Shown: in pieces, positions 1 through 9,423 of the stretch
Layout of the letters: each line of letters starts with the position of its first letter
Position numbering within the stretch: position 1 is the stretch's first letter
Made by a program: the position numbers and the translations under genes
Origin: Desulfuromonadales bacterium
GTDB taxonomy: Bacteria > Desulfobacterota > Desulfuromonadia > Desulfuromonadales > JAGXHI01
DNA length: 64,000 bases
Assembly: GCA_024636295.1 (NCBI GenBank)
Contig: JAGXHI010000007.1
Location: 1-64,000, forward strand
Reading direction: 5' to 3'
Notes under the pieces: generated by a model
Told to the model about the DNA's origin: nothing
The model's database searches: none
Seen by the model: only the letters and a program-made list of their open reading frames with translations

Positions 1-1
1 G

Positions 2-886
2 ATCAACTATCAGTCCATCGGTTCCGGCGGAGGGATCAAGCAGATCAAGGCCAACACGGTGGATTTCGGGGCCTCCGATGCGCCACTGGTACCCGAGGAG
101 CTCGCAGAGGCCGGATTGATTCAGTTTCCCATGATCATGGGCGGCGTGGTCCCGGTGGTGAACCTCGAGAACGTCGGGCAGGGGCAGCTTCGTCTTTCTC
201 CGGAGCTTCTGGCCGACATCTACCTGGGGAAGATCACCCAATGGAATGACGACCGGATCAAGGCGGAGAATCCCGACCTCCAACTCCCCGATAAAGCTGT
301 CACGGTCGTGCATCGCTCCGACGGCTCGGGCACGACGTGGATCTTCACCAACTACCTGTCAAAGGTCTCCGCCGAATGGAAAGAGAAGGTTGGAAACGCC
401 AAGGCGGTGCAATGGCCCACCGGAGTCGGCGGTAAAGGCAACGAAGGGGTCGCCGCCTACGTGCAGCGCATCAAGGGTGCCGTCGGCTACGTTGAATATG
501 CCTACGCGCTTCAGAACGAGATGTCCCATGCCCTGCTGAAAAACAAGGCTGGCAGCTATGTGGCCCCGACCAGCGAAACCTTCCAGGCGGCGGCCGCCAA
601 CGCGGACTGGGCCGACGCCCCCGGTTATTACATGGTCCTGACCGATCAGCCCGGAGAGCAGAGCTGGCCGATCACCGGAGCGTCCTTCATCCTGATTCAC
701 AAAAAGCAGGAAAATCCGGAGACCGCCAGAGCAATGTTCGAATTCTTCGACTGGTGCTACAGAAACGGGGATGAGACCGCACTGAAGCTTCATTACGTTC
801 CCATGCCGGACAAGGTTGTGGAGATGGTCCTGAATTCCTGGGCCGGGGAAGTTCAGGCCCGCGGGAAGTCCATCTGGGGAAAATAG
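2..886 (+). CDS. pstS: phosphate ABC transporter substrate-binding protein PstS (5' truncated by window edge)
   Basis: Periplasmic phosphate-binding component of the Pst uptake system. The reading frame is open from base 2, so the start and signal peptide lie outside the window; 294 residues are visible. The first visible residues (INYQSIGSGGGIKQI) and the following VDFGASDAPL segment form the phosphate-binding loops of the PstS family, and a DGSGTTWIFTNYL segment contributes the third phosphate contact. The gene ends TAG 12 bases before pstC, consistent with a pstSCAB-phoU operon. In this family expression is usually PhoB-controlled; the promoter is not in the window. Confidence 0.95.
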   Translation: MNYQSIGSGGGIKQIKANTVDFGASDAPLVPEELAEAGLIQFPMIMGGVVPVVNLENVGQGQLRLSPELLADIYLGKITQWNDDRIKAENPDLQLPDKAVTVVHRSDGSGTTWIFTNYLSKVSAEWKEKVGNAKAVQWPTGVGGKGNEGVAAYVQRIKGAVGYVEYAYALQNEMSHALLKNKAGSYVAPTSETFQAAAANADWADAPGYYMVLTDQPGEQSWPITGASFILIHKKQENPETARAMFEFFDWCYRNGDETALKLHYVPMPDKVVEMVLNSWAGEVQARGKSIWGK

Positions 887-897
887 GTCCTCTGAAA

Positions 898-1869
898 ATG
901 CCGATAAAGACCGATAATTTTGCAACCGAGGAGCGAATTTCACCCATTCGGGGAACGAAGCGAAGGAATCTGGATCCGGCCTTCCGCAGGCTGACCATGA
1001 TCTGCGGCACTCTCATTCTGCTGGCGGTGGCGGGTATTTTCTTTGAACTGGTCCTGGAATCCCGTCCCTCATTGGAAAAATTCGGATGGAGTTTCCTCTT
1101 CACGGGGTCCTGGAATCCCGTCACCGGTGAATTCGGAGCCGCCAGCAGCATTTACGGCACCCTGGTCTCCACCCTGATCGCGATGGTTGTGGCCGTCCCG
1201 ATGAGCCTCGTCATCGCGCTTTTCCTTGTTGAAATGGCGTCGCCCGGGGTCAGGCGTCTGGTCGGTGGCGCAATCGAGCTGCTGGCCGCCATTCCCAGCA
1301 TCATCTACGGGATGTGGGGGCTTTTTGTCTTCGCCCCCTTCATGGCCGATCATGTCCAGCCCTTTCTGACTGAAACCGGCCTTCCCCTGTTTGCAGGTCC
1401 CCCGATGGGAATCGGCATGCTCACCGCCGGTATCATCCTGGCTCTGATGATCCTGCCGTTCATCACGGCGGTGACCCGGGATGTATTTACCCTGGTGCCT
1501 CCCGTGCTGAAGGAATCGGCCTACGGAATGGGATCCACCACCTGGGAGGTGACCCGAAAAGTCACGATTCCCTACGGCATCCAGGGAATCATGGGGGGTT
1601 GTTTCCTGGGGCTGGGACGGGCCATCGGCGAGACCATGGCCGTCACCTTCGTCATAGGAAACCGGCACGAGATCGCGCTTTCCCTTTTTTCCGCAGGCAA
1701 CAGCATCGCCTCCACCCTTGCCAACGAATTTACCGAGGCGGCTGATCCTGTCTATCTCAGTTCACTTGTCGAGTTGGGACTGGTCCTCTTCGGCCTGACC
1801 TTTCTCATTCAGATTCTGGCCCAGATGTGGCTCAAAAGAGTCCGAAAAAAAATGGGGACGGGAACATGA
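898..1869 (+). CDS. pstC: phosphate ABC transporter permease PstC
   Basis: Inner-membrane permease subunit that pairs with PstA to move phosphate across the membrane. The 323-residue protein has a first membrane segment near residues 33-55 and a binding-protein-dependent transport domain with the EAA-type loop around ESAYGMGSTTWEVTRKVTIP, then GLGRAIGETMAVTFVIGN, both typical of PstC. Length matches the family. Its TGA stop overlaps the pstA ATG (ATGA at 1866-1869), which indicates translational coupling. Confidence 0.95.
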   Translation: MPIKTDNFATEERISPIRGTKRRNLDPAFRRLTMICGTLILLAVAGIFFELVLESRPSLEKFGWSFLFTGSWNPVTGEFGAASSIYGTLVSTLIAMVVAVPMSLVIALFLVEMASPGVRRLVGGAIELLAAIPSIIYGMWGLFVFAPFMADHVQPFLTETGLPLFAGPPMGIGMLTAGIILALMILPFITAVTRDVFTLVPPVLKESAYGMGSTTWEVTRKVTIPYGIQGIMGGCFLGLGRAIGETMAVTFVIGNRHEIALSLFSAGNSIASTLANEFTEAADPVYLSSLVELGLVLFGLTFLIQILAQMWLKRVRKKMGTGT

Positions 1870-2717
1870 AAGAGCGCTCCTTCATTTTTCGTCGCCTCAC
1901 CGACCTTCTTGTTCGGATCATATCCGCCCTGGCCGCCCTGGTCGGCCTTTTTTTTCTCGGCTGGATCATTTATATCATCCTGGCCCGGGGCGCGGCGGCG
2001 ATCAACTGGGAATTCTTCACTGAACTTCCCGCGCCTCCGGGCATGCCGGGAGGCGGGCTTGCCAATGCCATCGCAGGCACTCTGGCCATGACAGTTTTTG
2101 CGGTGCTCATGGGAGTTCCAATCGGCATGATGGCCGGTGTTTTCCTCTCCGAGTTCGGCCGGGGAAGCCGTCTCGGCGAATGGATCCGCTTCTGTACCAA
2201 TGTTCTTATGGGAACTCCGTCCATCATCATCGGGGTTTTTGTTTACGTGGTCGTGGTCCTGTCAACAGGAAATTTTTCCGGCTACGCCGGGGCGGCGGCC
2301 CTGGCTCTCATCATGCTCCCCGTGGTGACCCGCACCACCGAGGATATGTTGAACCTGGTGCCTGACGCCCTCCGTGAATCGGCGCTCGCCCTCGGCGCTC
2401 CTTACTGGAGAGTGACCCTGGGCGTCGTTTTCCCCGCAGCGAAAACAGGACTCATCACAGGCACTCTTCTGGCGGTAGCCCGTGTGAGCGGCGAAACAGC
2501 GCCGCTTCTGTTCACGGCCCTGAACAGCACCTTCTGGCCCGATTCTCTCAACGAGCCGACCGCCAACCTGACCGTCACCATTTTCAATTACGCCATGTCC
2601 CCCTACCCGGACTGGCAGGCCATGGCCTGGGGTGGATCGTTTCTGATCACCGCGGGGGTTCTGAGCGCCACTGTTCTGGCCCGGGGGATTCTATGGATGA
2701 GGAGTAAAAACCGATGA
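1866..2717 (+). CDS. pstA: phosphate ABC transporter permease PstA
   Basis: Second permease subunit of the Pst transporter, 283 residues from the ATG that overlaps the pstC stop. A GTG at 1827 would give a 13-residue extension inside pstC and is less likely. The protein has hydrophobic segments from about residue 15 and a PstA-type EAA loop ([19 protein letters not shown]) followed by [20 protein letters not shown]. The stop codon overlaps the pstB start. Confidence 0.95.
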   Translation: MKERSFIFRRLTDLLVRIISALAALVGLFFLGWIIYIILARGAAAINWEFFTELPAPPGMPGGGLANAIAGTLAMTVFAVLMGVPIGMMAGVFLSEFGRGSRLGEWIRFCTNVLMGTPSIIIGVFVYVVVVLSTGNFSGYAGAAALALIMLPVVTRTTEDMLNLVPDALRESALALGAPYWRVTLGVVFPAAKTGLITGTLLAVARVSGETAPLLFTALNSTFWPDSLNEPTANLTVTIFNYAMSPYPDWQAMAWGGSFLITAGVLSATVLARGILWMRSKNR

Positions 2718-3589
2718 TGGAACAACGAAACTTTCGTCTGCTTGGGGCCAAGGGCCCTCAGGAGACGGCGAATATTGCTTGGAGCAGGAAACCGGAGATC
2801 GCCCGAAGCATCGGCCCGGCGCCCTCCGGAAAACCTTCCTCCAAGATTTCCTCCCGCAATGTCAACTTCTATTACGGCGACCAGCAGGCGCTTATCAACA
2901 ATAACCTTGATATCGCGGGCAACAAAGTCACCGCGATCATCGGGCCTTCGGGCTGCGGGAAATCGACTCACCTGAGAACCTATAACCGGATTTTCGAATT
3001 ATACAGAAATCAACGTGTTACGGGAGAGATCTTCCTGGACGGAGAGAATATCCTCGATTCCGGCCGCGATCTTCTCGAGCTGCGGCGCAGGGTCGGAATG
3101 ATCTTCCAGAAACCGACTCCGTTTCCCATGAGCGTCTTCGACAATGTGGCCTACGGATTGAAGATGCACTACCGGATGAACCGCCACCAGATGTCGGAGC
3201 GGGTCGAGAAGGCCCTTCGACAGGCCGCCCTGTGGGAGGAGGTCAAGGATAAGCTGGACCAGCCGGGCACCGCACTTTCAGGAGGGCAGCAGCAGCGCCT
3301 GTGCATCGCCCGGGCCATTGCGGTCGAACCGGAGGTGGTGCTGATGGACGAACCGACTTCGGCCATCGACCCTGTGGCGACCGCGAAAATCGAGGACCTG
3401 ATCACCTCCCTCAAGGAAAATTACACCATCGTGATCGTTACCCATAACATGCAGCAGGCGGCCCGCATCTCTGATTTTACAGCCTTCTTCTACCAGGGTC
3501 TCATCGTCGAGTTCGGAGCGACCCGGAAGATTTTCACCCATCCTTCCAACAAGCAGACGGAGGACTACATCACCGGGCGCTTCGGATAA
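2714..3589 (+). CDS. pstB: phosphate ABC transporter ATP-binding protein PstB
   Basis: Cytoplasmic ATPase that powers PstCA. Seen: Walker [11 protein letters not shown]-loop within [19 protein letters not shown] signature [16 protein letters not shown], Walker [14 protein letters not shown] and an H-loop [11 protein letters not shown], so it should be an active ATPase. At 291 residues it is about 40 longer than usual; the excess is an N-terminal stretch with no recognised domain. Two adjacent ATGs (2714 and 2717) overlap the pstA stop. The residue after Walker A is His where Phe or Leu is common. Confidence 0.95.
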   Translation: MMEQRNFRLLGAKGPQETANIAWSRKPEIARSIGPAPSGKPSSKISSRNVNFYYGDQQALINNNLDIAGNKVTAIIGPSGCGKSTHLRTYNRIFELYRNQRVTGEIFLDGENILDSGRDLLELRRRVGMIFQKPTPFPMSVFDNVAYGLKMHYRMNRHQMSERVEKALRQAALWEEVKDKLDQPGTALSGGQQQRLCIARAIAVEPEVVLMDEPTSAIDPVATAKIEDLITSLKENYTIVIVTHNMQQAARISDFTAFFYQGLIVEFGATRKIFTHPSNKQTEDYITGRFG

Positions 3590-3672
3590 TAAAACAGGAT
3601 CCGGCTTTTTTTCTTCCCGGTCAGCTGAGGGAAGCGACAAGCGTGAGAGTGGTATTGTAAAAAGGAACAACC

Positions 3673-4326
3673 ATGACCCAGCATATGCAGCGCGAAATGG
3701 AAAGACTCAAAGGGGCGATCCTGGCCCTGAGCGGAGAGGTGGAGGAAAGTTTCCTCAACGCCGTCAAATCCCTGGAGAGCGTGGATACCCCGCTGGCAGA
3801 GGCGGTGATCCGGAAGGATGAACAGATTGATCGACTGGAAGTGGACCTGGAGGAGGATTGTCTGAAAATCCTGGCCCTTCACCAGCCGGTAGCGGTTGAT
3901 TTGCGTTTCATCGTCTCGGTGCTGAAGATCAACAACGATCTGGAGCGCATTGCCGACCTCGCGGTGAATATCGCGGAGAGAACGCTTACCCTGTCCACCG
4001 AAAAGAGGATTCCGCCGCCCTATGATCTGCACCAGATGGCCGGGAAGGTGGGCGAGATGTTCGAAAAGGCCCTGGACAGCCTGGTCAACCTGGATGTCCG
4101 ACTGGCCCGGGAAGTCTGTCACCTCGATGACGACGTGGATGCTCTTCACAAAAACAACTACAGCCTCGTCAAGGACGAGATACGACGGAACGCGGATCGG
4201 ATCGATCCCCTGCTCAGCTACATCACAGTGTCACGGCATCTGGAGCGCATCGCCGACCTGGCGACCAACATTGCCGAGGACGTTCTCTACATGATCGAAG
4301 GGGAGATTGTGCGGCATACGTTTTAG
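3673..4326 (+). CDS. phoU: phosphate signalling complex protein PhoU
   Basis: Negative regulator that links the Pst transporter to the PhoR sensor kinase in the characterised systems. The 217-residue protein has the two expected three-helix PhoU repeats; each carries the family metal-binding signature, seen here as NDLERIADLAVNIAE and RHLERIADLATNIAEDV. An 83-base gap follows pstB and the start is preceded by an AAAGGA-type ribosome-binding site, so it is probably the last gene of the operon. Confidence 0.95.
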   Translation: MTQHMQREMERLKGAILALSGEVEESFLNAVKSLESVDTPLAEAVIRKDEQIDRLEVDLEEDCLKILALHQPVAVDLRFIVSVLKINNDLERIADLAVNIAERTLTLSTEKRIPPPYDLHQMAGKVGEMFEKALDSLVNLDVRLAREVCHLDDDVDALHKNNYSLVKDEIRRNADRIDPLLSYITVSRHLERIADLATNIAEDVLYMIEGEIVRHTF

Positions 4327-4371
4327 GCCAACGCGCGTGATGAACGCGTGACGTATAAAGTCAGCGGCGCG

Positions 4372-4494
4372 GGCTCCTGGCTCCTGGCTCCTGGCTCCTG
4401 GCTCCTGGACCTCGGGTCTCGGGTCTCGGGTCTCGGGTCTCGGGTCTCGGGTCTTCAGCTTGTAACTTCCCCTCGGACCTCGGACCTCGGACCT
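4372..4494. repeat. three adjacent arrays of 7-bp tandem repeats
   Basis: Between the converging phoU and CaCA genes: GGCTCCT five times (4372-4406), CGGGTCT six times (4413-4454) and CGGACCT three times (4474-4494). A degenerate tail of the same character (GGCTCCT, AATCCTGGACCCTG) runs to about 4531. All units are 7 bp, and the last two differ at only two positions, so they look like diverged families of one heptamer. The arrays lie outside the coding sequence of both flanking genes. Confidence 0.9.
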
Positions 4495-4527
4495 TGGCCC
4501 CTGGCTCCTGAATCCTGGACCCTGACC

Positions 4528-5604
4528 TTACAGCCGGGTCTTGCGTTTTTTAAAATGCCTCCAGAGGGAGACAATAAGCGTGATCGCTGTGAGGGGAACG
4601 ACGAAGCCGACCATGGCATGGGTCAAAAAGGAGACAGCCTGGTGCTCAAGCGCCGTCAGGACGATGAAGAGCATATAGGCCAGGTAATACAGAAAAAAGA
4701 GCCCTCCCTCCCATCGGGCGATTCTGTGTCCCGTCAGGAAGATGGGGAGACAGACCACGGTAGCCATGAACATGACTGGCAGGTCGAAGGTCAGGGCGGA
4801 TTTGGGGATGGGGATTCCGAACGGGGCGACCGAGGCCGTCAGCCCCAGAACGACGAGGATGTTGAAAATGTTGCTCCCGACGATGTTTCCGACGGCGATA
4901 TCCCGCTGACCACGGAGGCTCGCGAGAATGGAAGTGGCCAGCTCGGGCAGGGAGGTGCCGATCGCCACGACCGTCAATCCGATAACCAGGTCGCTCACCC
5001 CGAAGAACTGCGCAACAGTGACCGCACCATCGACAAGCCATTTCGAACCCAGGGCAAGCATGGCGAGCCCACCGAGGATCTGCAGCACCTGAACCAGCCG
5101 GCTTGATCCGACGCCATCTTCCGGAATCGATGCTTCGCTCTCTTCCCGGGACTCCCGGCGGCTGCGGCGCACGGTCCAGGCGACATAAAAAACGGCGCCC
5201 GAAAAAAGGAACAGTCCCTCCAGTCTCCCGAGAACACCATTTATCGCAAAAAGCAGGAAAATCAAAGTGATCCCGATCATGATCGGGACTTCCAGGCGGA
5301 TAATCTGGCGGGAGACAAGGAGGGGGGCGGCCAGGGCGGAAAGACCGAGGATGAGAAGCACGTTGCAGATGTTGCTTCCCACCACATTGCCCAGTGCGAT
5401 TCCCGCCTGCCCTTCATAAGCCGAGAAAATGCTGACGGCCAGCTCCGGCGAGCTGGTTCCGAAGGCCACCACCGTCAGGCCGATTACCAGGGGGGAGATG
5501 CCCAGAGCCATCGCGATCCCGGAGGCCCCTCGGACCAGGAGCTCCGCTCCGAGAATCAGAATCGTGAATCCGGCGACCAGTTGAACGAGAACAATCCAAC
5601 TCAT
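4528..5604 (-). CDS. calcium/sodium antiporter of the CaCA family (YrbG-like)
   Basis: Inner-membrane exchanger, 358 residues, about ten membrane segments in two inverted halves. The two alpha-repeat signatures are present: GTSSPELAVS near residue 49 and GTSLPELATS near residue 212, each carrying the acidic residue that binds cation in this superfamily. A hydrophilic loop near residues 145-165 (RRSRRESREESEAS) separates the halves. It is likely to exchange Na+ or H+ for Ca2+; the exact ions cannot be read from sequence. It stands alone, convergent with phoU. Confidence 0.88.
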   Translation of the reverse strand: MSWIVLVQLVAGFTILILGAELLVRGASGIAMALGISPLVIGLTVVAFGTSSPELAVSIFSAYEGQAGIALGNVVGSNICNVLLILGLSALAAPLLVSRQIIRLEVPIMIGITLIFLLFAINGVLGRLEGLFLFSGAVFYVAWTVRRSRRESREESEASIPEDGVGSSRLVQVLQILGGLAMLALGSKWLVDGAVTVAQFFGVSDLVIGLTVVAIGTSLPELATSILASLRGQRDIAVGNIVGSNIFNILVVLGLTASVAPFGIPIPKSALTFDLPVMFMATVVCLPIFLTGHRIARWEGGLFFLYYLAYMLFIVLTALEHQAVSFLTHAMVGFVVPLTAITLIVSLWRHFKKRKTRL

Positions 5605-5827
5605 ATCACCTCTCCGGTACCTGGCACCCTTAGGATCTGGAAAAAAATACCTGAATCGGGGACGATGATATCATGACGAAGGGCGAGGGCAACCCCGTAC
5701 AAGGAACTCGCGAGCCACTCCGATGTTGAGCACGCATGAAAACTGAACAAGAGAAACCCTTTTGCCGGAGGTGGGGCATGTGGATTATAAAACCGAAAGG
5801 AAGGGGCGGGAACATCAGCCCCGGCTA

Positions 5828-6388
5828 TTATTCCGAGGATTTTTTATGCCTCCGCTCCTCCCGCCAGGTATCGATCAGCAGGAGAGCGACTCCGACCGTG
5901 ATTGCCGAATCGGCCACGTTAAAGGCGGGCCAGTGATACTGGCGCCAGAAGACATCCAGAAAATCGATCACCTCGCCCATACGGATGCGGTCGATGAGGT
6001 TTCCCACCGCCCCTGCGAAGATGAGGGAGAGTGAGCATTGAAGGAGTTTCTGCTGCTTTCGGGTGCGATGCAGATACCAGAGGATTCCCACCACCGCCGC
6101 GAGGGTCACAAAGATGAAAAAGGGTGTGCGGAAACTGCTGTTTGCGAGCAGTCCGAAAGCGGCGCCCTTATTGCGCACGTAGGTGATGGAAAAAAATCCC
6201 TCCACCACAGGTATCGTCTCGTGCAGGACGAAATAGGTGTCGATATACCACTTGGTGACCTGGTCCAGGAATACCACCACCAAACTGGTGAGCAGCAGAA
6301 TACGGTAGCAGGACACGAGATCTCCATGGTAAGAGGAAGTCGATCGTTGGTCGTGAATTTCGTCTCTCGCAGTTTCTTCCTTATTCAT
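5828..6388 (-). CDS. lspA: lipoprotein signal peptidase (signal peptidase II)
   Basis: Membrane aspartyl protease that removes signal peptides from diacylglyceryl-prolipoproteins. The 186-residue protein has four membrane segments and the two catalytic aspartates in their conserved settings: Asp133 in GNLIDRIRMG and Asp160 in FNVADSAI. Start chosen at ATG 6388, which overlaps the ileS stop as ATGAATAA; a GTG at 6406 inside ileS is the alternative. A polar N-terminal extension of about 27 residues makes it longer than the usual 160. The ileS-lspA pairing is common in bacteria. Confidence 0.95.
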   Translation of the reverse strand: MNKEETARDEIHDQRSTSSYHGDLVSCYRILLLTSLVVVFLDQVTKWYIDTYFVLHETIPVVEGFFSITYVRNKGAAFGLLANSSFRTPFFIFVTLAAVVGILWYLHRTRKQQKLLQCSLSLIFAGAVGNLIDRIRMGEVIDFLDVFWRQYHWPAFNVADSAITVGVALLLIDTWREERRHKKSSE

Positions 6389-9167
6389 CTGTGGCCAGAG
6401 CCTCACGACACCGGTGGCACACCGTGGGATACCGATCGCTCTCTCCGATCGTTTCGGAGTAATTCCAGCATCGTTCGCATTTCTCGCCAGCCGCTTTTGC
6501 CACCTGGATTTTCAACCCTTTGACCTCTTCTCCCGGCACCGCTTCGATAAGACCTTCGGTGAGCTCGGCCTGGGAGACGATAAAAAGAGTAGCAAGTTCC
6601 GACCGGTATTTCTCCAGCAGATCCCGCCAGAGCCCTTCCGGAGCCTCGATCCGAACGATGGCGTCAAGAGAGTGGCCGATCCGCTTTTCATTGCGTGCCA
6701 GCTCCAGCGCCTTGGAAACATCGGAGCGAACGGCCAGAAGCTGCTCATACCGCTCTTCCAGTTCGGCGTCGAGCAGACGGGATTCAAACCGGGGAAAGCC
6801 GGCCAGATGCACGCATTCCTCCCGCTCGCCGGGCAGGTGCCCCCAGATTTCATCGGCGGTGAAAGATAGCACCGGAGCGATCAGGCGGGTCAGGGCGTCC
6901 AGGATGCGGTACATGGCTGTTTGCGCGCTGCGGCGGGCAAGACCCTTGCGCGGAGAGATGTAGAGTCGATCCTTCAGAACGTCGAGGTAAAAGGCGCTCA
7001 TGTCCACACTGCAGAAGTTATGCACCGCGTGATAGAGGACATGGAACTCGTACTCTTCGTAAGACCGCTCCACCCTGTTGACCAGGTGCTCCAGACGGGA
7101 GAGAGCCCAGCGATCGATTTCCAGCAGATCGTCATCGGGAACTGCGTCGACGACCGGATCGAAATCATGGATATTTCCGAGGATGTAACGTGCTGTATTG
7201 CGAATGCGTCGATAGGCGTCACTGAGGCGCTGCAGGATTTCTTTGCTGATGCGGATATCGTCCCGATAATCCTAGGCCGCCACCCACAGACGCAGGATTT
7301 CGGCCCCGAACTTCTTGGTCACTTCCTCGGGGGCGATGACGTTGCCCTGGGACTTGGACATTTTCCGCCCTGCCCCGTCCACCACGAAGCCGTGGGTCAG
7401 AACGGCCCGATACGGGGCGACATCCCGGGTTCCCACGGCAGCCAGCAGGCTGGAATGGAACCACCCCCGATGCTGGTCGCTCCCTTCCAGGTAGAGGTCG
7501 GCGGGAGAGTTCAGATAATCCCGCTGCTCCAGTACCGCTGCGTGTGAAACGCCCGAGTCGAACCAGACATCCAGAATATCCGTCTCTTTTTTGAATTCAC
7601 CGTGTCCGCAGGCGGCGCAGGAAGTGTCGGAAGGCAACAGTTCGGAGGCTTCCTTTTCGAACCAGAGATCGCTTCCCCCTTCGGAGAAGAGATCCGCAAC
7701 GTGATGCATCACCTTGCCGTCCGCCAGGGCTTCGCCGCATTTTTCACAGTAGAAGACGGTGATCGGGACGCCCCAGCTTCGCTGGCGGCTGATGCACCAG
7801 TCGGGCCGGTTCTCGATCATGCCGTAGATCCGCTCCCGCCCCCAGCGGGGAATCCATTTCACCTCTTTGATATGATCCAGGGCCCTTTTGCGCAGGCCGT
7901 TTTTCTCCATTGATATGAACCATTGCTCCGTGGCACGGAAGATGATCGGTTTTTTGCACCGCCAGCAATGGGGGTAACTGTGGCTCATCGGGGCTTCTCG
8001 GAGCAGGGCGTTGGTTTCCTTGAGTTTTTCGATGACGGCCCCGTTGGCCTCGGGGACCTTCATACCGCCGAAGAATTCCAGGTCTTCCCGGTAGCGGCCG
8101 GTATCGTCCACGGGATTATAGGTCTCCAGCCCGTAGCGAAGGCCCACGATATAATCGTCCTGTCCGTGCCCGGGAGCGGTATGGACACAGCCGGTGCCCG
8201 CCTCCAGTGTCACGTGATCGCCCAGGAGAATCAGTGAATCGCGGTCGTAGAAGGGGTGACGGCAGTTCTTTTTCTCGAAGGGCCGGGCGGAGAAGGTCTC
8301 CAGAACGCGGTAATCGGAGATTCCCAGCTCCTTGAGAACCTGCTCGTGCAGCCCCTCGGCCATGACCCACGCCTCGCCTTCGACCTCCACCGCCACATAG
8401 GGCAGTTCGGGATTGAGGGCGATCCCCAGGTTGGCCGGAATGGTCCAGGGAGTGGTCGTCCAGATCACGAAAAAGAGGGGCCGACCGGCCAGGGATTTCA
8501 CCTCCTCGGGAAGATCGCCGGCGAAGGGGAACTTGACGTAGATCGAAGGCGATGTGTGATCGGCGTACTCCACCTCGGCTTCGGCCAGGGCGGTCACACA
8601 GGAGGAACACCAGTGGACAGGCTTTTTCCCCTTGAACAGCCCGCCGCGTTCGGCAAAGCGGGCGAGTTCCCTGGCGGTGGCGGCCTCATAGTCGGCGCTC
8701 ATCGTCAGATAGGGATTTTCCCATTCTCCCAGCACGCCCAGCCGCTGAAATTCGGCGCTCTGGATTTCATGCCATTTCCGAGCGTAGGCGCGGCATTCCT
8801 TCCGCACCTGCGCCTTGGTCATATCCCGTTTCCGGCTCCCGAGCTGCTTGTCCACCATCAGCTCGATAGGCAGCCCGTGGCAGTCCCAACCCGGGACGTA
8901 GGGGGCGTAGAACCCCTGCATGCGACGGCTCTTGATGATGATGTCCTTGAGAATCTTGTTCAGCGCATGACCGATATGGATGTGGCCGTTGGCGTAAGGG
9001 GGGCCGTCATGCAGAGTGAAGTTCGGCCGTCCCCGGCCGGCTTGCTCCATCTTCCGGTAAAGCTCGGAAGACTCCCATCGCTTAAGGGTCTCCGGCTCCC
9101 TCTGGGGCAGGTTTCCCCGCATGGGAAAATCGGTTGCAGGAAGATTGAGGGTATCCTTGTAGTCCAT
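6381..9167 (-). CDS. ileS: isoleucine--tRNA ligase, interrupted by one in-frame TAG codon
   Basis: Cytoplasmic aminoacyl-tRNA synthetase charging tRNA-Ile. From ATG 9167 the frame runs 631 residues (class I HIGH-type site in [10 protein letters not shown], editing domain, KMSKSQGN near residue 602) to TAG at 7272-7274. It then continues in the same frame without another stop for 296 residues to 6381. The downstream part begins [20 protein letters not shown] and ends with the zinc-binding CERCWNYS and CHRC pairs expected of IleS. The total of 928 codons matches the family (about 930). Nothing is missing except the residue at the TAG, where relatives carry a variable residue in the WVAxxDY motif. 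Possibilities are a sequencing error, a recent amber mutation, suppression or a split enzyme. Confidence 0.93.
7272..7274 (-). other. in-frame TAG (amber) codon within ileS
   Basis: Codon 632 of ileS. The context on the coding strand is GCC TAG GAT, encoding ALA-stop-ASP inside WVAA/DYRDD. It falls at the junction between the catalytic core (just after KMSKS) and the helical anticodon-binding domain. One substitution from GAG (Glu) or CAG (Gln) would produce it. TAG ends other genes in the window (pstS, phoU, hcp, the RAYT gene), so UAG is not globally reassigned. No good ribosome-binding site and start are seen for an independent C-terminal fragment. Confidence 0.9.
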
Positions 9168-9217
9168 CGGCTCTGGCCTCCCCGGGACGGTCTTAAAAGA
9201 AAAAAGTCAAGTCATCT

Positions 9218-9246
9218 AAATTAGGGAAAACAGGGGTGTAAGTCAA
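9218..9246 (-). promoter_or_regulatory. sigma-70-type promoter of ileS-lspA
   Basis: On the minus strand, a TTGACT -35 (9241-9246) and TAATTT -10 (9218-9223) are separated by 17 bases, about 50 bases upstream of the ileS ATG. Position and spacing are right for the ileS-lspA operon. Confidence 0.6.
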
Positions 9247-9292
9247 GGAGAAAGGGAAGAAGCGCCTGGAGAAAGCCGCCCGGATCCGGGGA

Positions 9293-9383
9293 GCGCCTTG
9301 CCTTTGCTGACAGGAATGGCAAGGCGCCGGCGGTAAGAGCTGCCAGATGAAAACTGCGCCAGCCCCCATCCGTCGCCGGATGG
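9293..9383. repeat. two inverted repeats between nhaA and ileS
   Basis: First a perfect 10-bp inverted repeat, GCGCCTTGCC (9293-9302) and GGCAAGGCGC (9318-9327), with a 15-base loop. Then a perfect 7-bp hairpin, CCATCCG (9366-9372) and CGGATGG (9377-9383), with a 4-base loop. They lie downstream of nhaA and upstream of the ileS promoter. No clear T-run follows either on the minus strand, so termination of nhaA is possible but not shown. Confidence 0.6.
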
Positions 9384-9423
9384 AAACTAACGAGGAATGG
9401 GACTATAGATCGATGTATCTATA

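Noticed and set aside
4372..4531. CRISPR-like array
   Set aside because: The unit is 7 bp with no unique spacers, so these are simple tandem repeats.
7272..7274. Selenocysteine or pyrrolysine in IleS
   Set aside because: The codon is TAG, not TGA, so Sec is excluded; nothing in IleS chemistry calls for pyrrolysine there and the position is variable in the family.
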